Positions 39,327-51,559 of a stretch of DNA of 64,000 nt are shown here, one piece after another. This DNA comes from Hirudo medicinalis (Eukaryota; Annelida; Clitellata; Hirudinida; Hirudinidae), in assembly GCA_011800805.1 (NCBI GenBank), contig MPNW01000009.1:201004-265003 (forward strand). Reading direction: 5' to 3'. Each line of letters starts with the position of its first letter. Within the stretch, counting starts at the first letter, position 1. The notes beneath the pieces are model-generated. The model was given only the letters and a program-made list of their open reading frames with translations, made no database searches and was not told the origin of the DNA. The position numbers and the translations under genes are program-made.

Positions 39327-42300
39327 ATGGATAAAAACTTAAAGTGTGGCTTTTGTAAACTTGGGAAGGAAGTTGAGAGTATTTGTGGAAGATTGTGGCA
39401 TGACGAAGTTCACAAATGTACTGCTCACCAACGATGTATGGTAAGATTATTTGTTACATTGTGTTCGTGGTTCGTTCACATTTACTAAAATTCACTTTCT
39501 TCCGTAATTATGTTTTGTTTATTGCCAATGCACAAATCTAGCAATAACTGTTTATTGAGCCCAGGAACTTCGAATTTTGTTCCATTTATGAAAATATTTT
39601 GGAAGTGTTTCAATTTTATTGAAACTTCACCAAGTGAAATTATATTTCGTGGAAATAAATAATCAACATTATCATTATTTTCCAGCAATATTCTGCTCTT
39701 CTTTGCCAATATAAAATGAAAAAGTTTGGAGGATTCAAATTTAGGGAGGTTTTGAAGGAGCAGACTCGTGGAAATAAGCTGGTAAGTTCTTTAAATTATA
39801 AAAACCAGCGAGATGCAACCTTATCTTTATTTTACAGAAATGTTCCATTTGTCAAAAACTTGGCAAGAGTTCCAAAAGCAAGGTTGCTGGGAGTGCATCA
39901 GCTGGCTGCGCGATACAAAAATGCAAGAAAACATTTCACTTTTATTGTGCTCGGATTGATGGGAAGGCTCAGACAAGGAGGATTGTTTTGGGTGGAAAAG
40001 GAGGTCGTCAGGAGACCGTAGTGTTATATAGGTTGGTTGAGAGTATTAAGTATTAGCTACTGAACATGTGCATTTGATTTGGAGTTAGGGTGTTTTCTTA
40101 TGTTTACTAGCTTTTGAATTCATGCTTAAGCTGCCAAACTGTTGAATTCATAATCATAATGCAAAAATCTTAATATTTGTCAATAAACTCTTGCAGAGTT
40201 TTTTGTAGCAAGGAACATGAAGAACAATTTCTGGAATCAGGTGAGTCTCATTAAATATTTATTTGTGATAGCTTTCTTTTTATTTCAGTTTGTTTTTTGT
40301 TCAATTTAATATAACCTCTAACTTTATGCAGACATGAGACTAACAGAAGACTCTGATAATGAGGAATGCAGTAGTTCTTCCACTACTGACAGTGATGGAG
40401 GCCAGGCACAAAGTGTGGAACAAATTGCAGAAGGTTGGTCCTTTGTGCAGAAAATGTCATTCATTTAAGTTGGAAAGCAGTGTGTTTGTGTTTGCAATGA
40501 CGTGATGATACAGGAGATGTCAGCAGTGATCTAGAGGATGAAAATAGGAAGTCAAAAAGGATGAGATTGGATTTGGATGTTGAGAAAAATGGCCCTAGTT
40601 CTTGCAATCCTGTAAAGTTACCTGATGAACAAAGTGAGGAGTTGCCTTTTCTGAAGAATAACTGTAAATTTCTAAAAGTCCTTAACAATTCACAAGTGTG
40701 AATGCCAAATTTTGAACGGATAATTTGGATGAATAATGTTAGGCACCATTGCTTAAAATTAAATCATTTTATAGCAGAATAAATTTCTTTCAAAGTTTTA
40801 GAAATTTTATTCTAGCCTTTGTCATCTGCTTCACGGAGAATTCGAGGAACATACCTCCGTCGAAGTTTGAGACTCTTGTCAACCAAGCGAGGGAGTTGTT
40901 CCAAGTGGAAGCAAGCAGCATTTTCATGTGGAAATACAACATGGAAAATTTCTCCTGTCAACACATGCTCCTTCTACTCATAGAAATAGGATTGGCTCTT
41001 TGGTTGGCTGAATTTGATTTTTGATTGGCAGCATAACAAACAAAAACATAAATGTTTTAATTGCATTAGCAACAAAGATGAGGCCCATTTGCATCACCTC
41101 ATATGCTTGTTAGAAAAGAATGATGTTTCCAAATTTGATGATCAAATATCCTCCTGCATCGAATATGAAAATTCTTCTCCTGTGGAAAAAGAGAAATATT
41201 GCCAGTCACTGAGGAGAAAAATTGTAGATTTGTTTGAGAAAGTCAACAAGAAATTCAACTCGACAGTCATAAAGTACTGCATGTTGGAGTCGCTCGATCT
41301 CACGCACGTTGCTTACCTTGTGCTGTCGGACATGACGGACACCACTGGAGTCATGAGGCAGTACATGAAGAATTCGTACAACCTGAACAAGCACAAGGAA
41401 GAGAAGAGCAATGGAAATTGTGAAAAAGTGGCGTATATTAATTTAGTTTAGTTTTTCTTCAGTTTCTAAGCGATTGTTGGTCATTACGTATGTTATGTTA
41501 TGCAATTTATTTTATGCAATTTCTCCTGCATTTGATGTTTTCTTGCCTGTTAGAAGCTTATGACTGACATGAAATGTTTTCTTTCAAAGACTTTCTCGGT
41601 GCGTGAACTTGATTTGGAAGCAAATCTTTTTCATGATGCCCAGAATTCTGATGCCAAAATTGAATGCAAGGATTCGAACATTGCAGAAGAAGAAGCCAAA
41701 GCTCTGCTGAAATGGTTGAAGGATGAGAATGAATCTTTTTATGGTGTCGAGGAATATCCCAAGGAAGAACTTTTACTTGAGAGGAACAGCTTAACTGCCG
41801 TTGATCACTTGTCCGGTCTGTTGAAACACGTAAAGACATCCAGTGGGAATAATTCCCCTGTTGTAGTTGTTGTAAAACCTCTGGATGGCAAGACTGTGGT
41901 TGCAGCAGGCTACTTGAGGAAATGCATATCGAAAGTCATTGATGAAAAGCTGACCGACCAGCACGACGTCTACATGCTCATTAACATCAGCCAAAACATG
42001 AACATTGGGAAGGTCTCAGAATTCTTACCCGACTCTGTCTTGTCCAAGAGTTACGGCATCGGAGTCAAAGCATCGAGAATCGGAGTAGGTGATAGTTGCA
42101 GCATTGTGTTGCACTTATGCTTAAATTTTGAATGCAGATGATTTGTTTTCTGACAGTTGCTTAAAGATATCTAACATTTGTAATCTTTTTCTTAAATCAT
42201 TTCAATATTTGCTTTTTCCAATCAAATAAAGGTAGATTAATGAATTAAGAAATAGATTGCAACAGTCCATCAAAGGTTTTAGATTTTTTTAAGCATATGT

Positions 42301-42422
42301 ATTTTTTGCATTCATGTTGCATTTTGGAAGCCATTAATTGGCTGGGATCATCAATTTCAGTTTTTAGCATCAAGAGCGTTTGGTGCATTGCTGAACACTG
42401 GGCTCGTGACAACAAAAAATAA
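39327..42422 (+). CDS. Extended PHD-finger (ePHD) protein with novel C-terminal half
   Basis: Probably a nuclear chromatin or RNA-associated factor. The N terminus is an extended PHD of the PHF6/PHF11/G2E3 type: pre-PHD knuckle KCGFCKLGK, then KCTAHQRCMQYSALLC, then the zinc-binding part KCSICQKLGK, SAGCAIQKCKKTFHFYCA and VFCSKEHEEQF. An acidic Ser-rich linker follows (TEDSDNEECSSSSTTDSD). Exons: 39327-39438; ~39687-39780; ~39839-40030; ~40197-40240; ~40331-40433; ~40518-40662; ~40817-40939; ~41032-41430; ~41555-42086; 42361-42422. The C-terminal ~350 residues (LVNQARELFQVEASS, HLICLLEKNDVSKFDDQIS, AEEEAKALLKWLKDEN, TVVAAGYLRKCIS) match no domain I know. Fewer than all joins are certain near 40.7-41.0 kb. 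Confidence 0.8.
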
Positions 42423-43374
42423 GTAGATGGTTGACGGCTTAAGTGCTCTGAGAATCATTAATATTAGTCTTGGAAGAGGTTAATATCGGGTGACATATTT
42501 ATAGAATTCGTTGTGACGTTAGTTGTCAGTGCTTTCGAACAAACTCTTTCTTCGAATCAATTTCTTGTAGTTAATCGTAAATCCAAGCGCGATACGCAAA
42601 ATATTTTTCGCTGAATAAGACATTTAATTTTTCGTATTTAAGTGGTGAAGGTGTCGTTAAGGTGATTCAAGTGACAACAAAGCGGGAGCAACAAATACGC
42701 AAGAACCGCCGACGCAAACTTTAGAATCCATCGAGGTAACCGTAAGCTATTGTTTTGCGCACGTAACTGCCATTTTGTAAATTAATAATACTGTCTTGAG
42801 CTTGAGCCGCATTGAACTACGTCGTGACATTTGTTCTTCTGAAGAACCCAATCGGGACTTTTCTTTTTCTTACAAAAAATTAACTTCAGTATTGTATCGA
42901 TTAACTTTTAAAACATTAAAGAATATTGCTTGGATGAGTTCAAGCGGCACTCACCACAACTTTTTTACGTTCGAGTTTTTTCTGAGGAATTATGTCTGGG
43001 CTTGCGAAATAGAATAACAACATGAGTAAGATCGAATTTGATTGAATGGTAATAGTAGTATACAACCTCTGTATCGGACTGCCTCCGCCGATGCATGCTA
43101 GTGGATGGAGATATGAGAGATTATTTATTATTCAAAAATAATTGTTTGGTTTATTTGGCAAGCACTGTAACTAATATGCATATCCAATTAAATTGGAGCA
43201 TTTCCAAAAAGTACTACCTTGCTTCAGTGCATGTAAATAGAATGGCTACACCCACTAATTCTGGTATAACTCATACTATTGAACAGATCAAAGTTAAACT
43301 TGTAAACAACGTGGGTTTAGCTTTTTTCATTGAAGACTTTTTAAATGCTTTATAGGAATAATTGATAGGCGAAA
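42423..43374. other. Short intergenic region between converging genes
   Basis: Should hold the 3' UTRs of the ePHD gene and the CARD gene. Nothing else is supported. Confidence 0.45.
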
Positions 43375-46300
43375 TCAAATGCCCAATAGTTTAACGCTAG
43401 CTATTCTGCTTTCATGCACCACCAACTGAACTCTTGCTGTCAAAACAATATACATTAGTTGTTGTGACTAGTACAACATTCGCGAAATAAACTTAATTTA
43501 GGCTATCTTAACTTCAATGTTACAATTGATTATATTGTTTAAAACTACTCCAGAAGATTCTAAATGTAAAATGAAAACGTGCGTTACCAGTTGAACTAAG
43601 TCTTTCATTTTCTGCCTTGTAGAAATCTAACGTCTCCTGTTGATTCTGTGAAGTTTTGACAGCTTTCTGATAATCATATTTTAATCTTTGGTTGAGATCG
43701 AGAAGTTGATCAATTTCTCTCCTCTGCTTCTCGTTTTCTAATTGTTTCTTTGGAAATAAATTATTTCCATGAAAACACGATGATTAACCGCATGATCAAA
43801 AGTACTAACTTCGGCCAAAGCTTGTTCGTACTTTATTAAACTTTCTTCCAAGTGTTTGCATTGACTGCTCAGTTCATCGCAATTCTGGATTGAGCAAGTC
43901 TTTAAAAGTGCAAGGAAACTTATTAGAGAAACTACGATAATAAATTTGATTATATTGGTTAGTAAAACGCAGTAATTCATCGAAACATGTAATCTTCCAC
44001 TGATGAGGTAAATGATGAGAAAAATCTAATAACGTATTTTTAAGACTATAACACACAGAGGTGCATGATGAGGTTTGACACTCATGGTAGTTGAATCACC
44101 AATGACATCACGATAATATTTCATGCATGATTTAGTGATTATAAGTACTACATTATGATAAATTATCACGTTATCATTCTGTAGTTAAAAATGGTCGTTG
44201 TTTAAACACTTTAACGAAGCAGCGGCTGAAATCGGCATTGATAACAAAGTTATGTACACATGATGGTCATGCATCAAAAAAACCTAAAAAACCTTTCCTG
44301 AAATCGATTTATACTTAATAAAAGCATGGCATGAAAGCGATTTGTTCGCTTCCTCATGCTTAACTTTTAAGTCGTTCTACTAGTAAAAAAAAACATATGC
44401 TTATATTCAGGTCACGATGAAACTTCAAATTAGTTTCAATATCACAAGCATACTTTAATTAATTATAATATTCTTAATACCGCCGTACTTTTCATAAAAT
44501 GCGGGCGTCCTTGGTCAGCCACCAATTCATAAATCAATAAATAAATTGGATTTGGACGGGACAAATCAAAATAGGCATCGGAACTTTTAAGTGTGGTGAA
44601 TTCAGCAGCGGCAACCAATAACTGCTGGAGTAGCAGCATAGCGAAGTAACCGGAATAGTAAGAGAAAGAGAAGGGAAGAATGCCAAAATACTTGTTCATT
44701 AACGTCCGTTGCATAGCTAGACGATTAGGACGGCGCTCCCGCAACGGGATTCGAATCCGTGCTGCCATCGTGAGAGGTGTAAGTCCTAACCATTGGACTA
44801 TGCGGGAGCACAAGGGAAGAATGCCCTGACATAGCTTCTTAAATAGCCCGTCAGGACAAAGGGGTACTTCGGTGTTCCCGCATGGTCTAGTGGTTGTGAC
44901 TTCTGCCTCTCACTACGGGTTCGATCGAATCCCGTTGTGGGACCGTCCGAATCATCTTGCTATAATAAATTTATATAAATATAATACGTTAATAAACAAT
45001 TTATTTATTTATGGAGAATGTAAAACAAAGAATGCGAGATAATGCGCGCCTGGTAAGTCATCGCTGATAGGGTTAGAATCAATACGTGATTATGCTGAAT
45101 GTGCGATCCTACAATTCCATCGTAGCTAACGCAACAATTAGATGAATAAATTGCTTTGAGATTCCAAAGAATTAATTAAAAATTTGTTGTTATTCACGAT
45201 ATGATTTTAATTATTTATGAAGTTTACCAGCAAATGAACAAATTAAAAACTCTCTGGCTTCTTTGTCCAGTTAACAGAGTTATTTGTTAAAATATCACAA
45301 CTAAAACATCACATAACTGACGCAACATTTTTTTACCCACCATTTTATATCGTACAATGCAATGGTACATTTCTCTGAATTTTGGTTTAACTTGAATTTG
45401 TTTTAATTTAAGTTTTTAAGCCAGTATTGCGATATTGAGATTCTAGAATGGTTATTAAACATATATCAGTCTTCATAATAACTATAAATAATTGTTAAGT
45501 TATTGCATTGTTTCATAGAAAGGTATGACAACATAAGCACAACGGTTTCAATGTTTAAATTCGAATTATTTTCTATAGTATAAGGGTTCAAGCTTAATAG
45601 ACACAACATTTCAGGTAAATTATAACTTAAAAATAAAAATTGTTTTGAAAAAATAATAATTAAATATAAATATAATAAATATATATAAATAATAATAAAT
45701 AAATAAAAAAATAATAATAATTGATTTGCAGATTTTGATATTGTTAGAATTGTTTATTGTTAAATTTTAGCAAATGCAGCATTGATTTCATGTAGATTTG
45801 GCACATTGAAGCCATCTACAAAAAAATCACACTTTTATGAATTTCAGCACAATCAGGTGCTCTTGGCCATTTGAAGATGACTTCAGAATTCTTTGTGATC
45901 TTGTTTGGGAATTTCATGTGCCAGAAGCCAGATTTGTTACTTGTCTTCGCACGACATATGCAAACTCTTGTAACAGAGTCAGCTGCAAAATATCTTAGTA
46001 CCTCATCGAAAAGTGACAATTCTAGTAGTACAATTGGATCTGGTGTTGTTGAGTCAAAGATCTTAAAAGTTTTAAAATTAACAGATTGTTCTTGAAAACG
46101 CTGTGCTGAACAGAAAGGAAAGGACTAATGACTGAGATATCAACACACCATTAGCCTTGACATAGTGCAGGTCATGAGAAGAGGGAATTCTCTTTTGTTC
46201 GTTGTTCTCCCACAAGATTGCAGCTCAGTATAATTTCAACATCTTGAGATTTCAGAAACAGGATGCTGATATTTGAATACGCCTCTTGTGCGCACTTCGA

Positions 46301-49300
46301 CAAATCTGCAGCCGGGTTAATTTGTACATGCTCCTGTAAAATTCGCCGCCATACAAGCTCTTTTAGCAATGCCACCCATTCCATCAACAGGAACTTTATT
46401 ATGAACTGCTGCAAAAAAGTTCCAATCCAGCACATTGAAGGATTCATGAGTAAGAGGTACCTGGAAGAGAATAAATCTATTCTTGAACTGACTGGCAGCT
46501 CCAATTGTGAACATATGCAGTTACATAAAACTCCGGTCTTCTGATACTGCTAGTACCACGATTGAAGATAGTCACAAAATACTTGTCATGATGCAGATCA
46601 TCGCTTACTATCACATACGATTAAATGTCCTCCATTGCAGAAGTGTATAAAGTGATTGCATTCGTTACCCAATAAGTTGACATGATTTCTTTCTGCTGTT
46701 TAGCATTAAAGTTCTCTAAAAGTCTGCCTGCAGTTCGGCTTCATTTTTTCAAACTTTAATTTGTTGCAACTGAGTTTTTGCTATGAAAGTGTCATTTCCG
46801 AAAGTATTTCATTTCGCCTCATTTCCGACAACTGCTTGACAACCTCTTCACACTTGAAAGTCGACTGGATTATTTCTTTTCTTTACTGGGAAGACCATTG
46901 ACAATACTAAAATTCAAAGTCTGCATTTTCAACCAATTTTGACCATTATTGCGTCAGTTACGTGTGTGTTAATTAACATCCATTAACACACACACACACA
47001 TACATAGTGCCTTACAATTCCTGTTATCACTTGCAAAAAAGAATTTGTAGACTTGTGCTACTATTTAAGATACGAATAATAACTTATTTGGTTATGTAAA
47101 TGGTAGTATTTGACAGAATCTTCAAATAAAATTTTGTACATATAAACTGAAATTTTTGAACAAAAAATGCACTACGAAATGTCTGCTATAAAATCCGATA
47201 TACATGGACATCTAAACTTAGAAGCGCTGCATTTTACAATTAAAACATTAATAAATAGAATGAGACTGAAAAATTATACAAATGGCTACAATAATTTTTT
47301 GGACTCTAGGTAACATTTTTCATGGAATTCACCGTATGCAAAAATTCCACAAACAAACTTTATTGGACTAAATGTAAAAGGTAAAGAATGTTTCCTAAGT
47401 TTTTCTTAGAAATGTATTTAAAGACTTATAAAATAAATGGTTAAATGTCATTAGTAATGTTAACATTAACCTTAGAAATAGGACTTGAATTATTCGATTG
47501 TTCTTCTGCAAATATTTCGAATGGTCACTTGAAAACTTGGCATTGAAATAAAATTAAAACTTCAGCACTCACTTCGTAGGTCCTCAGTGCTTGTGCCTTT
47601 TACATTTCTCCAATTCATGTTCATGAAAATATGCGTACTTTGGCGCACGTTGTCGTCTTTTAGGGTTTCCAGCTTCTGTTGAAGCTCGCCTTTAGAAGAA
47701 GCAGTTTGTGATTGTTTATTGTGGTGGTGTGGAGGTAAGGACACATACATATCAGAATGTAGCATAGATATCAGACTATCTCGCAGATATCAGAATGTGT
47801 TACTTTAAAAAGTTAAGCCCATGCTTGATTGTTTTGGATGCTAAAGTTCTGAGATTAGGGAGGTCATCTCAAAGAAAAAAGGAAAAATGTAATTTCTAGA
47901 ATTGTATTTTCTCAAACAAGAAAGTGACAGAATGTGTTGCATGAATTTTTTAATGTGAAAATATATTATTTAGAGAATGTAATGTATAATTTCAGTAATA
48001 TATGAATAAACTAGTATTATTTGATTAAAATAAAATTCACATACTATTTAATGATTTCAATTCGTCAGCCTCGTCGAAAGATCTCTCCATTTTTTCATTT
48101 AGAAGTTTTCTTTCCTCCATCATGCTTTCATTTTCCAGCTGGGATAAACGTTCAAAAGATAAAAATAAGATTACAAATATTTTAATAATAAAAATACTAA
48201 TAATTTTTTGAAGCATCTCTTTCTATCTAAATATTAATAGAGTTCCCAAAGTTTCTTTATTTTTACTATGTATTTTATAATTAGTAAAAATATTTTATAT
48301 TTTTCAGAATTATTGGCTGATCAATAAACCTTTTTTTTAACTTCCATGAAAATTAGATGGTATGGTCATTGGTTGATGTAAAAAATTAATCACAAACTTT
48401 CAATCTTTGAACGGCCTCCCTCAACTGGATGATGTCTTCCCTCTTCCAATTGTTTTCCTCCAAGATGGTTCCCATGCATTTCTGCAGCTGGTCAAGAAGA
48501 ATTCGTGACTTTCGAAATGAACTCACTTCTCCCTTGGCGCATTGGAATTCTGCATTAAGACGAATTGTTTCTCCGGAAATTATAAATAAGTCATGGACTA
48601 CAATTTCATCCTTATAATAATTCCATTCCTACAATAATGTTATCTTTATAATAATTTTATCCTTATAATTACTCTATTTACTCAAAATAGGGAGTAAATA
48701 ACTTATATTTACTTTATTAGCTTTAAAGAAATAATGAGTGGCTCTCAAAAGACTTTGTAATTGGTTTCAATAGAAATGCTTTTTCAAGGCGAAGATAACG
48801 TAACAAATATTTTCAAATGTTTTATTTGATAAATAGAGGCAAAGACCCGAACATTACAACCCAAACCGTGCATCACATATCCATGAGATACTCGTAAAAA
48901 ACGATCAATAATTTAAAAAAAAAAGTATTGTTTAATTAATTAGTTTCTATGCATTCAATATGCGTCCCTAAAAATGAATCAAAGAAACCCATGCCAAAAC
49001 AGAACGATAAGTGATTTAAAATTATAGGTGGACTCGATGGAAAATAAATATTCCGTAATTACGCAATCTTCAAAAGAACTGGTAAGTTATTGCAATTAGG
49101 CAAACTACTTGACCATTCATGCGAGTTTCATAATGTAATAACTGGCTTATAAAAAGGAAATCATGAAATGTCTTGGTAATATTTTGCAATAGGATTCCTA
49201 CTTATTGAAAACTAGATAAAAGAAAATTTGATGAAGATAAATAAACCGGGTGCTGCGTTATCACCATTGCTATTATTGTTACTATTTTGAGTTTGTGATT

Positions 49301-50485
49301 AAGTAACATATTTAGCCAACATCAGAGACTGTAGCTAGCGGCTTAAAAAAAGTCTTTTAAAACAAGAACTTGGGCTCCGTTTTTTTTCTGTTTCTTAAGA
49401 ATTGTTGTTAAGTCATGGTAGTTATTGCTAACTGTATCTCTTGCCTACATTTAAGCATGAATTTCTCCTTAACGACGAGGTCCTGCATGATTGTCGAAAA
49501 GAAGTCGCGATCTATAAAAAGAATCCTTATAAGTTGAACTCTTAGGGTGCCATATATAATATAAATATATATATTAAATTATATATTATATTACATTTTA
49601 TATATATATTTAAATCCTTGTTTAGATGTATCATCAATTTATCGAATTGAATATAACATCGGCAGGCTTTCTTAATGTAATTTGACATCCCTTTGCAAAA
49701 ACTTGCATTACATTATCTCACATTTGCTGTAATTGAACTTAAGAAGTTTCTTCACAAATTTCATTGTGTTGCTTCATGGCAAAAACTCTGTAGTGAAATT
49801 GCAATAGCATCTGGCATCGAGCACAAGCCTAACTGTAGATGATAATGACTACGTGGATGGGAACAACAGGATATGCTTTATACAAAATAATTATGCTGCT
49901 AATTACTTCTCAGTCCAGCATCCTTGCAGTAAAATTTACGTTTTTGTATAATTTAAACTAAAGGATATTGCCAAACTTTTTTTTGTGGTGAATCATAATT
50001 TTAATTAAGTGACACGATAATAAAATTGAAATAAATAGATAAATGATTGATGATGCATCAAGTACATATTCAAAGATTCCAGAATATTCTCCAGAACAGG
50101 GTCGGTCTCACCTTCAGGTGGATCCCTGGGTGCTCTGCCAGTAATGGAGCAGTAAACTTCTGGATAGACCCATTCTACCACTTCCATGTAGGCTTCGGCA
50201 CCCTTCGTACCCTTGAACTTAATCGTGTCAATCAAGCGAGCTGGTGTTAAAAATAAGGCAGTTGAAAATAAAAATCATAAACTGACTTGCGTAAGTGAGC
50301 TTACCAGATCTCATAGCCGACGTATTTCTGCTCAAAATATCCTCTTCATCGTATTCCGTGAGTACTCGCTTTTGCCTCAGCCAAGCAAGGAAGGAATCAA
50401 CTTTAGTTAATTTGCTCAGCAAGTGAAAATTGTCCGTCAAAAACTCATTCCATGTTTCAAGTGACCAGCTACAAGGCGCCCCCAT
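43375..50485 (-). CDS. CARD plus coiled-coil protein (CARD9/CARMA-like)
   Basis: N-terminal CARD in exons 50485-50305 and 50240-50112: FLAWLRQKRVLTEYDEEDIL, then RLIDTIKFKGTKGAEAYMEV and YPEVYCSITGRAP. The order and spacing match the CARD of CARD9/CARD11 (YLRQ..VL..DDEE, GHKGY.AFLE, YP.LY...TG..P). Exon 49511-49449 (FFSTIMQDLVVKEKFMLK) follows in phase and corresponds to the CARD-CC linker helix. Coiled-coil exons follow near 48548-48411 (SRILLDQLQKCMG), 48140-48047, 47700-47573 (GELQQKLETLKDDN), 43886-43817 (LEESLIKYEQALAE) and 43743-43589 (QLLDLNQRLKYDY), then a terminal exon 43436-43375. No PDZ/SH3/GUK part is seen, so it resembles CARD9 more than CARMA. In vertebrates these nucleate BCL10-MALT1 signalling to NF-kB; that role here is inference. 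The join to the 48.5-kb exon is unresolved. Confidence 0.78.
44671..44825 (-). mobile_element. tRNA-Glu-derived SINE (family A, copy 1) with 14-bp target-site duplication
   Basis: Minus-strand element from 44811 to about 44685. The head is GCTCCCGCATAGTCCAATGG (A-box region), a CTCTCAC anticodon loop and GGATTCGAATCC (B box). The tail is CCTAATCGTCTAGCTATGC, AACGGACGTTAATGAACAAG. The duplicated target AAGGGAAGAATGCC lies at 44671-44684 and 44812-44825. Confidence 0.9.
44872..45005 (+). mobile_element. tRNA-Glu-derived SINE (family A, copy 2)
   Basis: Head GTGTTCCCGCATGGTCTAGT with a CTCTCAC loop, GGTTCGATCGAATCCCGTTG B-box region and tail CCGAATCATCTTGCTATAAT, which contains an AT-rich interruption before ACGTTAATAAACAATTT. 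It lies about 50 bases from copy 1 in opposite orientation. Confidence 0.85.
45816..46514 (-). pseudogene. Frameshifted transposon-derived gene in an intron of the CARD gene
   Basis: Conceptual translation gives ASQFKNRFI, then WNFFAAVHNKVPVDGMGG and IAKR, a frame change, then QINPAADLSKCAQEAYSNIS, and finally a segment FWHMKFPNKI and FKWPRAPDCAEI. The WNFF..H.K.PVDG.GG..KR signature is shared by many multi-copy invertebrate ORFs of transposon origin. The class is uncertain. Confidence 0.55.
49538..49622. repeat. AT-rich simple repeat
   Basis: Alternating TATATA/ATTATA sequence in an intron of the CARD gene, just upstream (minus strand) of the third exon. Confidence 0.85.
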
Positions 50486-51559
50486 CGCCTGTAACTTTCA
50501 AATTTGCAAGTTCTAAGTTTTTAAAAAGCGTCAAAGGCTTTCTAGATTTACAAGCTGAACATCTAAAGATCTCTTCAAATTGGTCTTTGTTCGATAAATA
50601 GCAGGAGGCACGGCAGCTAGGCAATATCTAATTGTTCTGGCTTCAAAATTGCTCAGTTAGTAAGTTTAGCTTATCAGAAATTCTACAAGTTTTTGAAATG
50701 GAAAAATTGCCCGATTAACTCTGATGAGATCTTTAAATTGAAACAGTTTAACCCAACAGTTAAACGAGTGTGTTGTTACAATATTATCTTAATACAGAGC
50801 CTGTTGTAGGGACATGACGCGATCGTATTTTTGATCATAATTTTGTTGTTACTTATCACATTTCTACCAGTTATTGCTATGATGTGTATATATTCATTAG
50901 TTGTGAGGAAATGTTAATTTCATTGACTGTTAATAGAAACTTTACAATTTAAGCAAACACCGAAAATGCGCAAAACACTGAAAAAAAGTATCCATCATAC
51001 GGCAGCAAAAATCTTTATTTGTCAGTATCAGACAGACTTAAATGATAAAATAGATAAAGTTAATAATTTGTCTTGTCACATTTCATTTTAATTATTTTCT
51101 GAAGTCGATTTTTTATTGATTTGATTGGTTTATTGATGAAGGATTTCAGGCTATGTTTGTCCAATTCTTTTCAGTTGAAAAAAATTACTGGATAAATCTA
51201 GTATAACTGGTTTTAATTACCGATATTTAATATAAATTATCAATATAACTTTAAAATTATCATCTCTGAAAAAAAAAGGTTTTCAAAATCAAATTCCCCC
51301 GAAAAAAAAAAGTCGAACATCAACCCCACTTCCAAACTTTGAGTTTCAACATATTTTGAGGAATTCTGCTTTCCTTCTAAGACCACCAGCTCTGACAAAT
51401 CAAGAGAAGGAAATGGCAGTCTAGACAATGATGGCTCCATCTCCAAATTTTCATTTAAAAATGACTTTGGAGATCCTCTGACATTCTTTGACATTATGCC
51501 AATAATATTTGAAGCAATCATCTAAATTTTTTTTTATTATTAAGGAAAATAAAACTCCA

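Noticed and set aside
44740..44811. Functional tRNA-Glu gene
   Set aside because: Diverged stems, attached SINE tail and target-site duplications show it is a SINE head, as for the other two copies.
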